Positions 60,211 through 60,669 of a stretch of 60,669 bases of DNA are shown here, in pieces. Each line of letters begins with the position of its first letter. Within the stretch, counting starts at the first letter, position 1. The stretch is from Lentisphaerota bacterium (GTDB taxonomy: Bacteria > Verrucomicrobiota > Lentisphaeria > Victivallales > UBA1829): contig SUVR01000002.1 of the NCBI GenBank assembly GCA_015061915.1, forward strand, positions 1 through 60,669, written 5' to 3'. The notes beneath the pieces were generated by a model that saw only the letters and a list, made by a program, of their open reading frames with translations, was not told where the DNA came from and did no database searches. The position numbers were made by a program, and so were the translations under genes.

Positions 60211-60669
60211 ATGAAACGCCCGGTCCTCCACGCGTTCTTCCTTCTCCTTTCCGCAATCCTCCTCTGTGCTTGCGGCAAAACGGAAGATACGCAGAAAAAT
60301 GGAGAGATCCGGGCAGTATCCCTTGCCCCTGCCCTGACGGAACTGGCGTTCCACCTCGGCGGGGGCGATTCGTTGTGCGGCAGAACCGATGTCTGCACCT
60401 ATCCCCCGGAAGCGGAAAAACTGACCGTGACCGGACATTTTGCCGATCCGGCGGCAGAGACCGTTCTCAAGCTGAAGCCGAGCCATATTTTTGCCAACGC
60501 CCTGATCAATCCCCGACAGAAAGTAATGTTTGAAAAAGCCGGGATAAAAGTCTTTCTGCATCCCTGCGATACCATGGAAGACTATCTTTTCTGGGTGAAT
60601 CTGTTGGGGCGTGAACTGTTGAAGCCCGAAGCAGCAGCACAGGAAAACGCCCGGATCAACAACTGGCTT
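60211..60669 (+). CDS. ABC transporter substrate-binding lipoprotein (BtuF-like), 3' end cut by the window
   Basis: 153 residues visible, incomplete. Signal with lipobox (L18-C19-A20-C21), so a lipidated periplasmic or membrane-bound protein. The mature part has the helical-backbone metal-receptor fold start (IRAVSLAPALTELAFHLGGGDSLCGRTDVCTYPPEAEKLTVTG, HFADPAAETVLKLKPSHIFAN), as in cobalamin or iron-siderophore binding proteins. The ligand is undecided. The permease and ATPase would be expected just beyond the window. Confidence 0.82.
   Translation, partial: MKRPVLHAFFLLLSAILLCACGKTEDTQKNGEIRAVSLAPALTELAFHLGGGDSLCGRTDVCTYPPEAEKLTVTGHFADPAAETVLKLKPSHIFANALINPRQKVMFEKAGIKVFLHPCDTMEDYLFWVNLLGRELLKPEAAAQENARINNWL

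Overview
The window looks like chromosomal DNA of a Gram-negative anaerobe of the PVC superphylum, most probably Lentisphaerota (Victivallales-like, gut type). This is inferred from a 52-residue PVC-type small basic protein, KDO and Lpt lipopolysaccharide genes, GTP-dependent PEP carboxykinase with pyruvate phosphate dikinase, an Etf/acyl-CoA dehydrogenase operon, and two large secreted beta-helix proteins. No rRNA gene is present, so the assignment is not proven. Most genes share one promoter grammar, TTGnnn, 16-17 bp, then TGnTATATT or a close variant.

Layout. 1-1700: remnant of an integrative element (truncated integrase coupled to an unknown 220-residue protein) beside tRNA-Tyr and tRNA-Gly. 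1.9-13.3 kb: secreted beta-helix protein, GH2 glycosidase, DNA ligase, thioesterase, RecN, a radical SAM AmrS-like protein, SerC and a CorA-like transporter. 13.3-22.4 kb: RsmA, an ABC-F protein, Adk-Map-IF1, tRNA-Lys, an MFS protein, PckG and Dus. 22.5-29.0 kb: a probable envelope operon, DUF1015-kdsB-kdsA-kdsC-lptC-lptA-lptB-VOC-secreted protein. 29.2-34.2 kb (minus strand): Dxs coupled to a second beta-helix protein. 34.4-39.6 kb: a Thr-Ile-Lys-Leu repeat protein, then etfB-etfA-acd-rpoZ. 39.6-43.2 kb: PurE, then an MBOAT O-acyltransferase interrupted by a CACAG pentanucleotide tract, and its AlgJ/AlgX-like partner. 43.2-50.5 kb (minus strand): PPDK and a dapF-dapA-U32-RNA methyltransferase operon. 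50.7-53.1 kb: an AT-rich island with a candidate small RNA, two divergent small HTH regulators with palindromes at their promoters, a membrane protein, a lipoprotein and a secreted zinc-knuckle protein. 53.1-60.7 kb: QueA, GlgA, a rhomboid protease, AzlC/AzlD, the PVC small basic protein, aconitase and a truncated BtuF-like lipoprotein.

The strongest discovery candidates are these. (1) The MBOAT gene carries 15 full CACAG units plus CAC. It is out of frame in this sequence, and loss of one unit or gain of two restores a single 557- or 562-residue reading frame, which is the signature of phase-variable surface O-acylation. Its partner gene has an AT-rich catalytic core that looks swapped in. 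(2) The AT-rich island contains a secreted protein with a perfect CX2CX4HX4C zinc knuckle. (3) An orphan transcription unit of about 70 nt carries two C-rich boxes complementary to Shine-Dalgarno sequences.
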